In this document: piece by piece, positions 9,447 through 16,840 of the stretch
How the letters are laid out: every line of letters begins with the position of its first letter
Position numbering within the stretch: position 1 is the first letter of the stretch
Assembly (NCBI GenBank): GCA_038101125.1
Contig: JAYNVZ010000013.1
Span: forward strand, 1-25,871
Reading direction: 5' to 3'
Origin: GCA-2698665 sp038101125
GTDB lineage: Bacteria; Pseudomonadota; Gammaproteobacteria; GCA-002705445; GCA-002716945
Length of the DNA: 25,871 bases
The notes under the pieces: model-generated
Databases searched by the model: none
Told to the model about the DNA's origin: nothing
The model's input: only the letters and a program-made list of their open reading frames with translations
Program-made: the position numbers and the translations under genes

Positions 9447-9647
9447 ATGAGATATATAATTAACTCAAAAGACAATAATCATAATCCAAGTGAAAATATC
9501 GTGGATGGAACTGTTGTTTTTACATTAGTAACTGGTTTGATATTCTTATATTTTGGTATCAAATTTAAAAAAATGTGGATAAAATTTTGGGGAGTAATGA
9601 CAATTGTGGCATGTCTGTCGTATTTCATTTACCACTCTATAAAATAA
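9447..9647 (+). CDS. Small two-span membrane protein, unknown
   Basis: A protein of 66 aa. A polar N-terminus of about 20 residues is followed by two hydrophobic segments (about 23-40 and 46-63), separated by a short basic stretch (KFKKMWIKF). It sits between the helicase and flavoprotein genes with gaps of 16 and 9 nt, consistent with an operon. No family is recognised and no obvious Shine-Dalgarno sequence is seen. Confidence 0.55.
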   Translation: MRYIINSKDNNHNPSENIVDGTVVFTLVTGLIFLYFGIKFKKMWIKFWGVMTIVACLSYFIYHSIK

Positions 9648-9656
9648 AATATTATT

Positions 9657-10838
9657 ATGGTATCGAACTATGATGTAATTATAATTGGGGCTGGCGCAGC
9701 TGGTTTAATGGCTGCTATTCAGGCTGGTAAAAGGGGTAGAAGAGTCCTCGTAATTGATCATTCAAAAAAAATAGGAGAAAAAATACGAATATCTGGTGGT
9801 GGAAGATGCAACTTCACTAATTTAAATTGTAATGCATCTAAGTTCATTTCTAAAAACCCAAAATTCTCTATCTCAGCTCTTAAGCGCTTTACTCACATAG
9901 ATTTTATAAACCTAATCAAGAAATATAATATTAAATATCATGAAAAGAAGCTGGGTCAACTCTTTTGTGATGGCAGCGCCAAACAAATCATAGACATGCT
10001 TCTAATGGAATGTGATCAAAATAATGTGATTATAAGAAGCAATACTACTGTTAATGATATTCAAAAAGAAGGCAAGAGGTATTTAATCTCTATCAATGAT
10101 AATAAATATATTTCTGAGTCTTTAATTATTGCAACTGGAGGACTATCTATCCCTAAGATTGGAGCTAGTAGTTTTGGTTATGATGTAGCAAAAAAATTTG
10201 ATATCAATATTATCGATACTTATCCTGCCTTAGTTCCTTTAACATTCGGTGATAAATTATTATCTATGTGTAAAGAGTTAAGTGGGCTTTCACTCGAATC
10301 AAGAATTTCATGTAATAAAATTAAATTTGATGAAGGCATGTTATTTACTCATAGAGGTTTGAGTGGGCCATCAATTCTCCAAATTTCATCTTACTGGAAA
10401 TTAAATGATGTAATTAAAATTAACCTCTCACCAACTATAGATCTATTTAATTTTCTAACTCATAAGAAAGTATCCAGTCCCAAGGCAAATATAAATAATT
10501 TGGTCTCAGAGATTATACCTAAACGTCTAGCATTAATACTATGCACTGATAATAATCTTAATGGAAACATTTCTGAAATACCCGATAACTTGTTGAAAAA
10601 GTTTAGTAATTCTATTAACGGATGGATCATAAAGCCAATAGGTTCAGAAGGTTACAGAACAGCAGAAGTTACTCGTGGTGGAATCGATACAAACGAATTA
10701 TCATCCAAAACTATGATGTCTAAAGAACATCCAGGTTTATTTTTCATAGGTGAAGTTGTAGACGTCACAGGACATCTTGGTGGATATAATTTCCAATGGG
10801 CATGGTCATCCGGATATGTGGCAGGACAGTTTGCATAA
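9657..10838 (+). CDS. BaiN/RdsA (YhiN, HI0933) family FAD-dependent oxidoreductase
   Basis: A protein of 393 aa, typical for this flavoprotein family. It has the N-terminal dinucleotide-binding motif GAGAAGLMAA (11-20), the family signature SGGGRCNFTN (46-55), and the C-terminal FAD-contacting segment GGYNFQWAWSSGYVAG (375 onward), preceded by GEVVDVTGHLGG. Members are soluble flavoproteins annotated as NAD(P)/FAD-dependent oxidoreductases; the E. coli homologue YhiN/RdsA has been linked to rRNA dihydrouridine formation, and others to bile-acid reduction. The substrate cannot be decided from this sequence. Its stop overlaps the next small gene by one base (TAATG). Confidence 0.9.
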   Translation: MVSNYDVIIIGAGAAGLMAAIQAGKRGRRVLVIDHSKKIGEKIRISGGGRCNFTNLNCNASKFISKNPKFSISALKRFTHIDFINLIKKYNIKYHEKKLGQLFCDGSAKQIIDMLLMECDQNNVIIRSNTTVNDIQKEGKRYLISINDNKYISESLIIATGGLSIPKIGASSFGYDVAKKFDINIIDTYPALVPLTFGDKLLSMCKELSGLSLESRISCNKIKFDEGMLFTHRGLSGPSILQISSYWKLNDVIKINLSPTIDLFNFLTHKKVSSPKANINNLVSEIIPKRLALILCTDNNLNGNISEIPDNLLKKFSNSINGWIIKPIGSEGYRTAEVTRGGIDTNELSSKTMMSKEHPGLFFIGEVVDVTGHLGGYNFQWAWSSGYVAGQFA

Positions 10839-11011
10839 TGAATAATACGAAAGCAACACAGTGCGCCATATGCAATGATATTCCAAAAAAATTGTTTAGA
10901 TGCAGATACGATAACAAGAAGTCATGGCTTTTTTTATGTCAAGTATGTTTAACTAAGATCAAAAAAGAATTTTCTGATGATTATCAATATGGAGGTACAA
11001 AGAAATTATAA
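10838..11011 (+). CDS. Small CxxC/CxxC protein, probable zinc-binding
   Basis: A protein of 57 aa starting at the ATG that overlaps the flavoprotein stop (TAATG). I chose this start over an upstream in-frame ATG at 10796 because that would run 43 nt into the flavoprotein gene. It has five cysteines: C9 and C12 (CAIC), C22, and C34 and C37 (CQVC). Two CxxC pairs about 22 residues apart fit a zinc-ribbon knuckle arrangement. The rest is strongly basic. The partner or nucleic-acid target is unknown. Its stop again overlaps the next start by one base. Confidence 0.6.
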   Translation: MNNTKATQCAICNDIPKKLFRCRYDNKKSWLFLCQVCLTKIKKEFSDDYQYGGTKKL

Positions 11012-11196
11012 TGGAACCTATAGTATTCATTCTCATATTCATAGTGAGCCTATATCTTGCAAATAAAACTACTGTTTCAATTAATGGAGATAATAAAGGC
11101 CATTGGGTCATGAAGATTATCTTATTTGTTTTCTTTTTTAGCTTATACTTATTTATTGGACTTTTAATACTTGGTTCTATATCTAAAAATATGTAA
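11011..11196 (+). CDS. Small membrane protein, unknown
   Basis: A protein of 61 aa with a hydrophobic segment at the very N-terminus (about 4-17), a short polar loop with a basic residue cluster, and a second strongly hydrophobic segment (about 35-56). It is translationally coupled to the CxxC protein through a TAATG overlap, which is the best evidence that it is real. It ends 5 nt before the convergent lipoprotein gene. No family is recognised. Confidence 0.55.
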   Translation: MEPIVFILIFIVSLYLANKTTVSINGDNKGHWVMKIILFVFFFSLYLFIGLLILGSISKNM

Positions 11197-11201
11197 CTTT
11201 G

Positions 11202-11480
11202 TTATTTATAATTTGAACTAAACTTTTCTGGATCTTTAGAATGCTCAAGTTTACAAATTTCAATTAAAGCAACATAAAAGTGATACTTCTTTTTATCCTC
11301 ATATGAGTTTGCATTAAACTGTGCAATCTCATCTGATGATTTTGCCTCTGTTGGCATTCTTTTCTGCATTAATGTATTAGTTAGCACGAACATTGAATCA
11401 GCACAATTTTCAAATTTATTACTATTACTACTACACCCAGTTATACAAATAACTAACAGTATGGAAAAAATTTTATTCAT
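11202..11480 (-). CDS. Small lipoprotein, unknown
   Basis: A protein of 92 aa. The signal sequence MNKIFSILLVICITGCSS has a good lipobox (ITGC), giving acylation of Cys16. The mature part is about 75 residues, hydrophilic, with two further cysteines (ENCADS and IEICKLE) that could form a disulfide. Its start lies inside the 3' end of the MazG-like gene (8-nt overlap), so the two are probably one transcript. The function is unknown. Confidence 0.7.
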   Translation of the reverse strand: MNKIFSILLVICITGCSSNSNKFENCADSMFVLTNTLMQKRMPTEAKSSDEIAQFNANSYEDKKKYHFYVALIEICKLEHSKDPEKFSSNYK

Positions 11481-11775
11481 CGCCTTCTTTCACAAAAATG
11501 CCATCAATCATTTTACCCTTTCGATCCTTAATATCATTATATGCAATTTCTAAGCAATCATTCATTGTTAGTTTGTTTCTTACCATTATATTAATTAATA
11601 CAACCATCATGTCGCCAATATCATCTCGAATATCTTTGTTTTTGCATAAGCTATCAGACAACTCACCAGCTTCTTGTATCAATTTCATATATTGGTCCTT
11701 ATCTGTACTACCATCAATAAGATTCCTGTCTTTATGCCATTGACCTATTAACTCTTCATAATTTTGTTCAGCCAT
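11473..11775 (-). CDS. MazG-like nucleotide pyrophosphohydrolase
   Basis: A protein of 100 aa, a single all-alpha MazG-type domain. The metal-binding motif is visible as E35xxE38 (IQEAGEL) followed by D52xxD55 (RDDIGDMM), the usual ExxE...(E/D)xxD pattern. The C-terminal AYNDIKDRKGKMIDG segment is typical of phage-type and small bacterial MazG proteins. Members hydrolyse (d)NTPs to monophosphates, for house-cleaning or ppGpp-related signalling; the preferred substrate cannot be read here. It is transcribed divergently from the small membrane protein at 11848, with 72 very AT-rich bases between containing TATAAT-like boxes in both directions. Confidence 0.85.
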   Translation of the reverse strand: MAEQNYEELIGQWHKDRNLIDGSTDKDQYMKLIQEAGELSDSLCKNKDIRDDIGDMMVVLINIMVRNKLTMNDCLEIAYNDIKDRKGKMIDGIFVKEGDE

Positions 11776-11847
11776 TTTTTTCTCATATTGTTTAATTAAA
11801 CTATAACATTATTATAATTACATATTAATAAGATATAGAATATTAAT

Positions 11848-12066
11848 ATGAGCGCATTGATAGTAGGGATAAATTTTATTGGGACAATTGTAATTGTGCT
11901 CATAAGTTTCATTATTGCTCGTAATATAGGAATCAAACTATCTTCTAGCCTTAATGATTTCACTATCCTAGCTATTAGCTCGATTATATTTATCTCACTA
12001 GCTTTTGTTGGCATATACTTTTTTTCAATTATAAGTTCAGAATTGAACCCTTATTTAATTGAGTGA
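11848..12066 (+). CDS. Small membrane protein, unknown
   Basis: A protein of 72 aa with two strong hydrophobic segments (about 4-24 and 38-62) separated by a short polar loop (NIGIKLSSSLNDF). There is no recognised domain. It is the first of three tiny membrane-protein genes preceding proteorhodopsin. A TATAAT-like -10 at about 11812-11818 lies upstream. An overlapping frame on the other strand has no independent support. Confidence 0.5.
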   Translation: MSALIVGINFIGTIVIVLISFIIARNIGIKLSSSLNDFTILAISSIIFISLAFVGIYFFSIISSELNPYLIE

Positions 12067-12082
12067 TCATTTAAGGTATAAT
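12054..12082 (+). promoter_or_regulatory. Probable sigma70 promoter for the gene at 12114
   Basis: A perfect TATAAT at 12077-12082 has a weak TTTAAT 17 nt upstream (12054-12059). A start near 12089 would give a leader of about 25 nt containing AGGGAT before the ATG at 12114. The -35 overlaps the 3' end of the upstream gene. Confidence 0.4.
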
Positions 12083-12113
12083 CAATCCAAATGTATACTT
12101 GTAGGGATTCTGA

Positions 12114-12314
12114 ATGAGCGAGAACTATAAAAAACTCATAGCTGAGAAAAACAAACATCTTGTTTCATGTAGTATAGTCTACAAAGATGGGAAATATACT
12201 GTTGTAGATGAAACTGATTTTTGGAGGAGGGGCATAATGAAAGACTTACCAGTGCTAGGATCTCTATCAATAGTAGCGTTCATCGGTATAATTTTAGCCG
12301 TTCTCTTTAAATAA
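12114..12314 (+). CDS. Small tail-anchored-like membrane protein, unknown
   Basis: A protein of 66 aa. A hydrophilic N-terminal half of about 42 residues with a single cysteine and several lysines is followed by one hydrophobic segment (about 46-65) ending LFK, so the topology resembles a C-terminal anchor. A ribosome-binding-site-like GTAGGGAT lies just upstream and a good -10 box precedes it. It has its own promoter-like region and is followed 17 nt later by another small membrane protein. The family is not recognised. Confidence 0.6.
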   Translation: MSENYKKLIAEKNKHLVSCSIVYKDGKYTVVDETDFWRRGIMKDLPVLGSLSIVAFIGIILAVLFK

Positions 12315-12331
12315 ATCACAGGATAAACAAT

Positions 12332-12481
12332 ATGAAAGTATCAGATTATAATTTAATATTAATCCTTACGGGTATGATTCTCGGCCTCATGGGACAATTC
12401 TATAACAACATGAATGTCGTATCTATTGGATTAGTTGTCTTTCTATACTCATTGTATAGGATGTATATCACACCTAGATAA
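12332..12481 (+). CDS. Very small membrane protein (49 aa), unknown
   Basis: The ATG at 12332 opens a 49-codon frame ending TAA at 12479-12481. The product is almost wholly hydrophobic (about residues 7-22 and 28-42) and ends in a basic YRMYITPR tail, giving an N-out/C-in or hairpin topology. It is preceded by AGGATAA about 9 nt before the ATG and follows the 66-aa gene by 17 nt. No homology is recognised, and support is limited to frame, composition and spacing. Confidence 0.45.
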   Translation: MKVSDYNLILILTGMILGLMGQFYNNMNVVSIGLVVFLYSLYRMYITPR

Positions 12482-12584
12482 CCTTATAAGCACTATACGG
12501 ATTGGAGTATAGGGTTATTAAACCACTTTTTTTTAATGGTAATAATGTGATATTATTTAGCCAAATGAGAGTCTTTGTTAAAAG

Positions 12585-12652
12585 CACTGTGAATATTATT
12601 ATTTTTAATATAAAATCTTTTAAGAAGAGATAATAAACAAGAAAAAATGAGG
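12585..12652 (+). promoter_or_regulatory. Proteorhodopsin leader: weak -10 and good ribosome-binding site
   Basis: The 176-nt region before the rhodopsin gene is very AT-rich. TATAAA at 12609-12614 could be a -10, but its -35 partner (CACTGT, 12585-12590) is poor. The purine-rich leader ends in GAGG at 12649-12652, five bases before the ATG at 12658, a clear Shine-Dalgarno site and one of the stronger ones in the window. The promoter assignment is tentative; the ribosome-binding site is well supported. Confidence 0.4.
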
Positions 12653-12657
12653 ATTTT

Positions 12658-13419
12658 ATGAAAACATTATTATCAAATGTCTTGGCTATATTTACAGCCA
12701 CACTTATTCCATCGCTTGCATTTGCTGGTGATCTAAAACCAAACGATGTGGTAGGAGTAACATTTTGGATTATTTCAATAGCAATGGTTGCAGCAACATT
12801 ATTCTTTGTTGTTGAAAGAAGCCGAGTTTCTGGAAAATGGCAAACATCATTGTCTGTTATATCGCTGGTAACTCTAATAGCTGCAGTACACTATTTCTAT
12901 ATGAGAGAAGTATGGGTATCTACAGGTGAATCACCTACAGTCTTTAGATATATTGATTGGTTGTTAACAGTGCCATTACAAATGATAGAATTCTATTTAA
13001 TATTGGCTGCTGTCACAACAGTCAGTGTTGGTGTATTCTGGAGACTATTAATAGGTACACTAGTTATGCTGATAGGAGGATTTGCGGGGGAAGCAGGAAT
13101 GCTACCAGCACTTCTAGGTTTCATAATTGGTATGGCGGGCTGGATCTATATTCTAAATGAAATATTTAGAGGTGAGGCAAGTCAGGTAAATGATGCCAGC
13201 GGCAGCGCAGCAGCTCAAATGGCATTTAGTGCTTGTCGTATGGTAGTACTAGTAGGCTGGGCTATCTATCCTTTGGGATATTTATTCGGTTATTTAATGG
13301 GTGGGGTAGATGCATCAAGCTTAAACCTTATCTATAACCTAGCAGACTTTGTAAACAAAATCGCATTTGGTGTATTTATATGGTACGCTGCGGTCCAAGA
13401 TTCTTGGTATAAAGCCTAA
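12658..13419 (+). CDS. Proteorhodopsin, blue-absorbing proton pump
   Basis: A protein of 253 aa: a signal-like N-terminus (to about residue 23, LAFAGD) and seven transmembrane helices. Key residues are visible: H78 (the His75 equivalent), the counter-ion D100, T104 and the proton donor E111 in DWLLTVPLQMIEF, which is the DTE pattern of outward proton pumps, and the retinal Schiff-base lysine K234 in LADFVNKIAFG. Residue 108, the spectral tuning site (105 in the reference protein), is Gln, predicting blue absorption. In the light it moves protons out of the cell. It is followed by a hairpin terminator and then by the retinal biosynthesis genes. The sequence strongly resembles SAR86-type rhodopsins. 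Confidence 0.97.
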   Translation: MKTLLSNVLAIFTATLIPSLAFAGDLKPNDVVGVTFWIISIAMVAATLFFVVERSRVSGKWQTSLSVISLVTLIAAVHYFYMREVWVSTGESPTVFRYIDWLLTVPLQMIEFYLILAAVTTVSVGVFWRLLIGTLVMLIGGFAGEAGMLPALLGFIIGMAGWIYILNEIFRGEASQVNDASGSAAAQMAFSACRMVVLVGWAIYPLGYLFGYLMGGVDASSLNLIYNLADFVNKIAFGVFIWYAAVQDSWYKA

Positions 13420-13432
13420 ATACAAATATAAA

Positions 13433-13460
13433 TTACAAGGGGCTCTAATGCCCCTTGTAA
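13433..13460 (+). terminator. Hairpin between proteorhodopsin and crtI
   Basis: A perfect 11-bp inverted repeat (TTACAAGGGGC at 13433-13443 with its complement at 13450-13460) encloses a 6-nt loop. It includes a GC block of five pairs, rare in this AT-rich window. It lies 14 nt after the rhodopsin stop and is followed by CATTTT, a short T-run, so it is a plausible (leaky) intrinsic terminator or an mRNA 3'-end stabiliser. Confidence 0.75.
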
Positions 13461-13472
13461 CATTTTAACAAT

Positions 13473-14948
13473 ATGAAAAAAGCTATTGTAATAGGTTCCG
13501 GTTTTGGTGGGCTCGCAATTGCATGTCGCTTAAAAAAACATAACTTCAATGTTAAGCTTTTAGAAAAACAAAGCGACCTTGGCGGTAGAGCAAGAACTTT
13601 CACGCACAATGGCTTCAAGTACGATGCTGGCCCAACAGTAATTACTGCTCCATACTTAATTGATGAATTATTTCAAATGCATGGGAAAGACAGTAAAGAT
13701 TATTATAATTTAATTAAAGTTAGTCCATTTTATAGATTTATATTTTCTGATAAGAGCCATTTTGACTATGGTGATAATTTATTGGTTATGTTGCGTTCTA
13801 TTAAGAAACAATATTCTTATGAAGATGCTCAAGGCTATATTGCTTTGCTAAAGCACTCAAAAAGGATATTTAAAACAGCCTTCACTGAACTTTCGGATAA
13901 ACCCTTTGAGTCTCTGGGAAGTATGATGCCATATTTACCTGAATTATTAAGGATTAAATTTTATGAATCCGTGAATTCATCGGTTTCTAAATTTATGAAA
14001 AATGAAAATCTAACTAAGGCCCTCAGCATGCATCCATTGTTAGTAGGTGGTAACCCCTACACTACAACATCAATTTATCTTTTAATTCAATACTTGGAAT
14101 GGAAGTGGGGAGTCTATTATGCTGAAGGAGGCACCAGATCTATTGTAAATTCTTTAGAGAGACTTCTTAGCGAAATCGGGGTTGAGTGTCATACAAATAC
14201 AGAGGTAATTAGAGTTATTAAAAGTAATAATAAAATAACTGCAGTAGAAACAAATAATGGTAATTTCAATGCTGATCTTGTCGTTAGTAATGCAGACCCA
14301 AGTATGTTTTATGAAAAAGTTCTATGTAAAACTCCAGTAAAAATTTCTAATAAGCCGTTTATCTTAAAACATTCAATGAGTTTATTTGTGATATATTTTT
14401 CAACAAAAAAAATTTATAATGGAATTCAACATCATACAATTATTTTCAATAAGCGACACAAAGAGTTATTATCAGACATATTTGATAAAAAAATAATGAT
14501 ACATGATCCAAGCTTGTATCTTCATCGTCCATTATCAACTGATATTGATGGACAACAGTTTGAGTCTGACTCTTTTTATGTGTTAGCTCCAGTCCCAAAT
14601 AATTTAAGCAATATTGATTGGGAGAAATGTGGTGATTCATTTAAGGATACTGTGTTCGATATATTAGAGGAGTATGCTTTGCCAGGCCTTAAAAAAAACC
14701 TAGTTGATTCATTCTATATTACTCCAAAGTATTTTGAAGAAGATCTCAATACTCATGTTGGTAGCGGATTTGGTATACAACCTATATTTAGACAATCCGC
14801 TTACTTTAGGTATTCCAATAAAGCACAAGAATTTGATAACTTATATTTTGTTGGTGCAAGCACACATCCCGGAGCGGGTGTACCCGGAGTTATATCTACA
14901 GCAAAAGCAACAGAAAAACTAATATTAAAAGATTATGGCATTAGTTGA
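13473..14948 (+). CDS. crtI: Phytoene desaturase
   Basis: A protein of 491 aa, usual for bacterial CrtI, which converts phytoene to lycopene by four desaturations using FAD. The FAD-binding motif GSGFGG is at 8-13, followed by EKQSDLGGRARTF and YDAGPTVITAP, the standard N-terminal signature of the family. The C-terminal signature YFVGASTHPGAGVPGV is also present. The ATG lies 12 nt after the PR terminator stem with no clear Shine-Dalgarno sequence. It overlaps crtB by 14 nt. Its product feeds lycopene cyclase for beta-carotene and retinal. A 3- or 4-step desaturase cannot be distinguished by sequence alone, but the downstream crtY implies lycopene. Confidence 0.95.
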   Translation: MKKAIVIGSGFGGLAIACRLKKHNFNVKLLEKQSDLGGRARTFTHNGFKYDAGPTVITAPYLIDELFQMHGKDSKDYYNLIKVSPFYRFIFSDKSHFDYGDNLLVMLRSIKKQYSYEDAQGYIALLKHSKRIFKTAFTELSDKPFESLGSMMPYLPELLRIKFYESVNSSVSKFMKNENLTKALSMHPLLVGGNPYTTTSIYLLIQYLEWKWGVYYAEGGTRSIVNSLERLLSEIGVECHTNTEVIRVIKSNNKITAVETNNGNFNADLVVSNADPSMFYEKVLCKTPVKISNKPFILKHSMSLFVIYFSTKKIYNGIQHHTIIFNKRHKELLSDIFDKKIMIHDPSLYLHRPLSTDIDGQQFESDSFYVLAPVPNNLSNIDWEKCGDSFKDTVFDILEEYALPGLKKNLVDSFYITPKYFEEDLNTHVGSGFGIQPIFRQSAYFRYSNKAQEFDNLYFVGASTHPGAGVPGVISTAKATEKLILKDYGIS

Positions 14949-15762
14949 AAATACATCTCTCATTAAAAAAAATAGCAAAACTTTTTATCTAGCTTCTGCA
15001 TTTTTGCCACATAATGTTAAGAAAAAAGTCTTGGAGGTTTATACTTTTTGTAGGTTATATGATGATATCGTAGATCTAAAACTAGATAATAACTTAAATA
15101 GCCTTCAACCAAAGATCAAACATCTAAATCTTGATGAAAAAGTTATAGAGCAAATAAAGATTGGAATAGGTTCTGATAGAAAATTTACTCGACATAGTAA
15201 TATTAATGAATTAATTCAATACTCTTATAGAGTTGCTGGTTGTGTTGGTTTAGTTATGTGCGAACTTCTCAATGTTAAAGATAACAAACATAAATATCAT
15301 GCGATAGATTTGGGTATTGCGATGCAATTAACAAATATCTGCAGAGACATAAGTGAAGATCTGACTAATGGAAGAAATTATATTCCAAAAGCTATGATGC
15401 CTGAAGATAACATATCTATAAAAGATGAAGCAGTCCTTGAGTGTATAAATGAGCTGTTGATGTTATCAGAAAAATACTATGATAGTGCTCTTTATGGAAT
15501 TAAATATATACCAATACGATCTAGATTCTCAATACTTCTCGCACTAAGACTATATCAGGCAATTGGAAAAAAAATAAAGAAAGATAAGAATACATATTTA
15601 ATTAATAAAATAAATACTACAAAATCTGAAAAGTTTCTTATTTTAATATTATGTTTCTTTGAATTTATATTAATGCATTTATTTACTTTTAAGAAGACTC
15701 AACATAAATCTGAATTACATGAAGCTATTAAAGGTTTCCCGTTTGCAAATGAAGAAGTATGA
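14935..15762 (+). CDS. crtB: Phytoene synthase
   Basis: A protein of 275 aa that condenses two GGPP molecules to phytoene. Both aspartate-rich magnesium/diphosphate motifs are present: DDIVD (43-47) after YTFCRLY, and DISED (138-142) in QLTNICRDISEDLTNGRNYIP. It is somewhat shorter than many CrtB proteins (about 290-310), with a hydrophobic C-terminal stretch near 232-250. The start overlaps the crtI 3' end by 14 nt and the 3' end overlaps crtY by 14 nt, showing tight co-translation. Its substrate supplier, crtE, is absent from this cluster. Confidence 0.94.
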   Translation: MALVENTSLIKKNSKTFYLASAFLPHNVKKKVLEVYTFCRLYDDIVDLKLDNNLNSLQPKIKHLNLDEKVIEQIKIGIGSDRKFTRHSNINELIQYSYRVAGCVGLVMCELLNVKDNKHKYHAIDLGIAMQLTNICRDISEDLTNGRNYIPKAMMPEDNISIKDEAVLECINELLMLSEKYYDSALYGIKYIPIRSRFSILLALRLYQAIGKKIKKDKNTYLINKINTTKSEKFLILILCFFEFILMHLFTFKKTQHKSELHEAIKGFPFANEEV

Positions 15763-16840
15763 CATCGTAATAATTGGAGCTGGCTGCTCAGGGCTAAGTC
15801 TTGCTTATAGACTCTTAAATACAAATATTAATGTTTGTATACTGGAGAGTGGAAGTCGAGAAAATAGAATAAGAAAGACTTGGTCATATTGGGATATATA
15901 TCAACACCCTTTTGCTACACTCGAAAATAATTCATTAAATAATATTTACTGCATTAATAATTCATCCCCTATAAAACTTAATTGTGAAAGATATAATTAT
16001 AAATCAATTGATTCTAAAGACTTTGAAAAATATATATTTGGTAAAATCGATACATCTAAAAATATTGATATATTTTTTGATACTAGTGTTGATAAAATAG
16101 TTACTAAAGATAACTATGTTCAGATTAAATCTAATAATATTACATACGAAGCTAAAGATGTTTATGATAGCAGACCATCTAGTATAGAAGCTTCTATGTA
16201 TCAGGTATTTCTGGGTTATTATATTAATCCTGTTTCATCTAGTGATAAAATCATTTCTAAGTTGATGGATTTTACACAAGATAATGAATTTAACTTTTAT
16301 TATGTTATTCCATTCAAAGATGAAAGCTATTTAGTAGAATATACGTTTTTCACACCCATAATCTATAAAGTTAATGAATTGGAAGGCGCTTTAGATTCTT
16401 ATATCAAGAACACAATCGGTGAGTATAACCTTATTAGGTCAGAATATGGTGTAATACCAATGTCGCCTAGATTACCAACACCAGATCAAGTAAAAAATAT
16501 CCATAAAATTGGCATAAGATCTGGAGCTACTAGGGCTTCTACTGGATATACATTTTTAAATATCCAGAAGCAATCTGAATTCTTTGTTAAAAGGATAAAT
16601 GGTATACATTCTATAAATCCACTCNNNNNNNNNNGTGTTATGCTTAGAATTATTAGAAATGAACCTAAAAAAGCCAAAGATATAATCTCTAATATGTTTG
16701 CTTCAAATAATGATCAAGTAATAATAAGATTTTTATCAGATATTCCTTCAATATTTGATATTCTTAGAATAATTATAAATATGCCAAAAGTAATCTTTAT
16801 TAAATATGCAATCAAATCTCTTATTAATAAAAAAATATAA
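15749..16840 (+). CDS. crtY: Lycopene beta-cyclase
   Basis: About 363 aa with an N-terminal FAD/NAD motif GAGCSGLSLAYRL (10-22), followed by the lycopene-cyclase pattern around KTWSYWDIYQHPF and, further on, IRSGATRASTGYTF, close to the usual GxxxGxxxxxTGY segment. It converts lycopene to beta-carotene. I start it at the ATG at 15749 because it gives MKKYDIVIIGAG, while the in-frame ATG at 15719 adds ten residues lying wholly within crtB. A 10-N gap at 16625-16634 interrupts the C-terminal third without changing frame; the residues after it (VMLRIIRNEPKKAKDI) look like the family's C-terminal region. It overlaps crtB by 14 nt. Confidence 0.92.
   Translation: MKKYDIVIIGAGCSGLSLAYRLLNTNINVCILESGSRENRIRKTWSYWDIYQHPFATLENNSLNNIYCINNSSPIKLNCERYNYKSIDSKDFEKYIFGKIDTSKNIDIFFDTSVDKIVTKDNYVQIKSNNITYEAKDVYDSRPSSIEASMYQVFLGYYINPVSSSDKIISKLMDFTQDNEFNFYYVIPFKDESYLVEYTFFTPIIYKVNELEGALDSYIKNTIGEYNLIRSEYGVIPMSPRLPTPDQVKNIHKIGIRSGATRASTGYTFLNIQKQSEFFVKRINGIHSINPLXXXXVMLRIIRNEPKKAKDIISNMFASNNDQVIIRFLSDIPSIFDILRIIINMPKVIFIKYAIKSLINKKI
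16625..16634. other. Assembly gap (10 N) inside crtY
   Basis: Ten undetermined bases between codons for NPL and VMLRI. Both flanks read as lycopene cyclase in one frame. As with the parC gap, the uniform 10 N is probably a placeholder, so several residues may be missing. Confidence 0.9.

Noticed and set aside
11796..12014. Minus-strand frame opposite the 72-aa membrane protein
   Set aside because: It is a mirror of a hydrophobic gene with no own ribosome-binding site; the plus-strand frame has better spacing and context.
12493..12533. Possible terminator (6-bp stem CTATAC/GTATAG, later T-run) after the 49-aa gene
   Set aside because: The stem is weak and about a dozen bases separate it from the T-run; a second possible stem there has only four pairs.
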